Positions 4,851 through 6,268 of a stretch of DNA of 6,268 nt are shown here, piece by piece. The notes below the pieces were generated by a model. That model worked only from the letters and a program-made list of their open reading frames with translations, made no database searches and was not told where the DNA came from. Position 1 is the first letter of the stretch. The number at the start of each line of letters is the position of its first letter. The stretch covers positions 1 to 6,268 of the forward strand of contig CAYJOR010000101.1 of the NCBI GenBank assembly GCA_964371865.1, in the 5' to 3' direction. The stretch is from CAYJAZ01 sp964371865 (GTDB lineage Bacteria > Desulfobacterota > Desulfovibrionia > Desulfovibrionales > Desulfovibrionaceae). A program made the translations under genes and the position numbers.

Positions 4851-5834
4851 ATGCTTTTAGAAAAATTGAAAAATTATACAGAAAATAACTCACGTAAGCT
4901 TTTACAATTGATAATGTTTATCTATGTGCTTGGCATAGGTTTTCGTTTTTACTATTACTATGCTTCTTTATTAGCAGGAAATCTTGACGTTACAAAACCA
5001 GCGGGAGTTGAAGCCTTCTTGCCACTAAGTGCTGTTTTAGGGTTGAAACAGCTCATATTAACAGGCATGTATGATCCACTTCACCCAGCAGGGCTTACGA
5101 TATTTTTATCGGCAATAATCATAAGTGCAATATTCAAAAAAAGTTTATGCGGATATCTTTGCCCTTTTGGCTATGTTTTTGAATTTGTTTCAGAAAAAGG
5201 CTTGAAGCTAAGAATGCCGAAGCTTTTGCATTATCCTTTATTACTTGTAAAATATTATCTTCCTTTTGGATTTTTAAAACTTGTTTTTTTCTCAATGGAA
5301 GTGCGTGATGTGCAGATGTTTTTATTTTCGTCATACAATAAAATATCTGATGCGAAAATGCTTCACTTACTTCTTTATCCAACCTCAAAGAGTTTAATGA
5401 TTCTTTTTACCTTGCTTTTTCTCAACTTTCTTTTTCGTGGATTCTTCTGTAAATATCTATGCCCTTATGGTGCATTGATGGGATTATTCAGTCTACTTTC
5501 TCCTTTTAAAATAAGAAGAAATGAAGAAGTTTGTGTGCAGTGTAAACTTTGTTCAAAGGCATGCCCAATGGATATTGAAGTTCATAAAAAGAAAGTTGTG
5601 TATACGCCTGAGTGCATTGGCTGTCAGCAGTGTGTAAATGCAGTACCTAATAGAAATTGCTTGAACAATAAAAGTAAAACTGAGTCTATATCTTCTTTCA
5701 ATTATACAGCCTTAGTTATTTCACTTTTTATGAGTTTGTTTTTTATAGCATTTTTCACAGGGCATATCACTTCAATTATAACAAATGCTGAATATGCAGA
5801 GCTTCTTAAAGGAATTGACTTTATAGGACATTAA
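4851..5834 (+). CDS. NapH/NosR-like polytopic 4Fe-4S membrane protein
   Basis: The product has 327 residues from the ATG at 4851. An in-frame TTG at 4839 would add four residues but has no ribosome site; the ATG has only a purine run (GAGAAAAAAA). About five to six membrane segments are visible (near 18-40, 80-96, 128-147, 180-198 and 285-305, with another possible near 205-218). Two repeated motifs, CGYLCPFG (Cys100, Cys104) and CKYLCPYG (Cys200, Cys204), are typical of NapH, NosR C-terminal and YccM-type proteins, which pass electrons across the membrane to periplasmic or cytoplasmic partners. A ferredoxin-like part follows: CVQCKLCSKACP (Cys228, 231, 234, 238) forms a complete first cluster. 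The second, CIGCQQCVNAVP, has Val265 where the fourth Cys is expected, with Cys270 nearby. The segment AGVEAFLPL...HPAGL is also family-typical. No nitrate, nitrous-oxide or reductase gene adjoins, so the partner is unknown. Confidence 0.85.
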   Translation: MLLEKLKNYTENNSRKLLQLIMFIYVLGIGFRFYYYYASLLAGNLDVTKPAGVEAFLPLSAVLGLKQLILTGMYDPLHPAGLTIFLSAIIISAIFKKSLCGYLCPFGYVFEFVSEKGLKLRMPKLLHYPLLLVKYYLPFGFLKLVFFSMEVRDVQMFLFSSYNKISDAKMLHLLLYPTSKSLMILFTLLFLNFLFRGFFCKYLCPYGALMGLFSLLSPFKIRRNEEVCVQCKLCSKACPMDIEVHKKKVVYTPECIGCQQCVNAVPNRNCLNNKSKTESISSFNYTALVISLFMSLFFIAFFTGHITSIITNAEYAELLKGIDFIGH

Positions 5835-5838
5835 TTAC

Positions 5839-5888
5839 AAAATGAGAATATGGTAAGGATTTAAACTTACTATATTCTCATTTTTATT
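5839..5888 (+). terminator. Strong intrinsic terminator of the membrane ferredoxin gene
   Basis: AAAATGAGAATATGGTAA (5839-5856) pairs with TTACTATATTCTCATTTT (5867-5884) over 18 positions with a single G-T pair. The inner G5857-C5866 pair can extend the stem, leaving an 8-nt loop. A T-rich tract (TTTTTATTTT) overlaps and follows the stem. It starts 5 nt after the stop codon and insulates the next gene, which begins at 5911. Confidence 0.85.
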
Positions 5889-5910
5889 TTAAAAAGATTC
5901 AGAGGAACAA

Positions 5911-6268
5911 ATGGAAAAAAGTTACGAAGATATTTGCAATAGAGCACTTTTATCTCTTCATAAAGAAGATGCAGTACGTATCATTGTAAATTACTTGAAA
6001 GAAAAAGTTTCATTCGATAGCTTTCGTGCTTCCATTTTTAACGTTGAAGATAAAAGCATTGTAAATTTCATTAGTTATGAAGAAGAGTTTTCTGATTCTT
6101 ACTCATTTTATACTGTCGATACAGATTCTCCACTTGAAATAATGGAAAATTTTTATGGTAAAAATTTTGATGAAGTCTACAGAAAAAATACTGAAAAAGA
6201 GTCTAAAAAAACGAATAAGAAAGGGCATACAAAGAAATTTTTATCAAGCATGACTATTTGTATTGATG
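5911..6268 (+). CDS. Probable GAF-domain regulator, N-terminal part (sigma-54 activator candidate)
   Basis: The gene is cut by the window edge; 119 codons are visible. ATG at 5911 has AGAGGA (5901-5906) 4 nt upstream. The visible part (YEDICNRALLSL, then AVRIIVNYLKEKVSFDSFRA, IFNVEDKSIVNFISY, and KKFLSSMTICID at the edge) has the helix-strand pattern of a GAF sensor domain. It recalls the start of sigma-54-dependent activators of Desulfovibrio-type bacteria, in which GAF is followed by an AAA+ domain and a Fis-type helix-turn-helix. None of those later domains lies in the window, so the activator call is inference. Two sigma-54-type promoters elsewhere in this window make it plausible. A lysine-rich insert (about residues 91-108) is unusual for such a domain. 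There is no signal peptide, so it is cytoplasmic. Confidence 0.5.
   Translation, partial: MEKSYEDICNRALLSLHKEDAVRIIVNYLKEKVSFDSFRASIFNVEDKSIVNFISYEEEFSDSYSFYTVDTDSPLEIMENFYGKNFDEVYRKNTEKESKKTNKKGHTKKFLSSMTICID

Noticed and set aside
6020..6031. Reverse copy of the AAGCACGAAAGC motif inside the regulator gene
   Set aside because: It lies in coding sequence (Ser-Phe-Arg-Ala region) and a single 12-base match in a window of this size can arise by chance; kept only as a caution on the motif.
1..6268. CRISPR arrays, tRNA or rRNA genes, and intact insertion sequences
   Set aside because: No regularly spaced repeats, tRNA-like cloverleaf, rRNA segment or complete transposase was found on either strand.

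Overview
The window comes from an AT-rich bacterial chromosome. Shine-Dalgarno sites are strong, a Tat signal is present, two sigma-54 promoter matches are visible, and the right edge holds the start of a probable sigma-54 activator. With a NapH/NosR-type membrane ferredoxin, this best suits a low-GC anaerobic or facultative proteobacterium or Desulfovibrio-like organism, perhaps host-associated. That placement is inference and no gene fixes the taxon.

Left (1-1027, minus strand): the C-terminal remnant of a very large helicase/DNA-methylase protein of the kind carried by integrative elements and plasmids. The remnant lacks its N-terminal bulk and is split by a one-base frameshift at an A-run (801-804). 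A GC-rich hairpin terminator follows it. This looks like the worn edge of a mobile element.

Centre-left (1028-2407): a 525-bp gene-free stretch, then a MoaF-family protein (1553-2344) with a terminator. The gene-free stretch holds a perfect 14-bp-arm palindrome (1215-1243), a near-consensus sigma-54 promoter (1368-1383) and a second inverted repeat (1440-1463).

Centre (2408-4676): a compact three-gene operon. It encodes a Tat-exported DJ-1/PfpI protein resembling isonitrile hydratase, a small tyrosine-phosphatase-fold protein with a CX4R loop, and a UlaG-like metallo-hydrolase. It also has a sigma-54-type promoter (2578-2594), with two direct copies of AAGCACGA upstream, the same core found in the palindrome before the MoaF gene.

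Right (4677-6268): a polytopic NapH/NosR-like 4Fe-4S protein (4851-5834), probably read from a sigma-70-like promoter built from a 14-bp direct repeat. A strong terminator follows, then the first 119 codons of a probable GAF-domain regulator cut by the window edge.

Main idea: the MoaF-like gene and the DJ-1/phosphatase/metallo-hydrolase operon may form one sigma-54 regulon with a shared enhancer motif. The truncated gene at the right edge is the obvious candidate activator. The substrate of this enzyme set is unknown; processing of a reactive or nitrogen-containing small molecule is a guess from the isonitrile-hydratase likeness.
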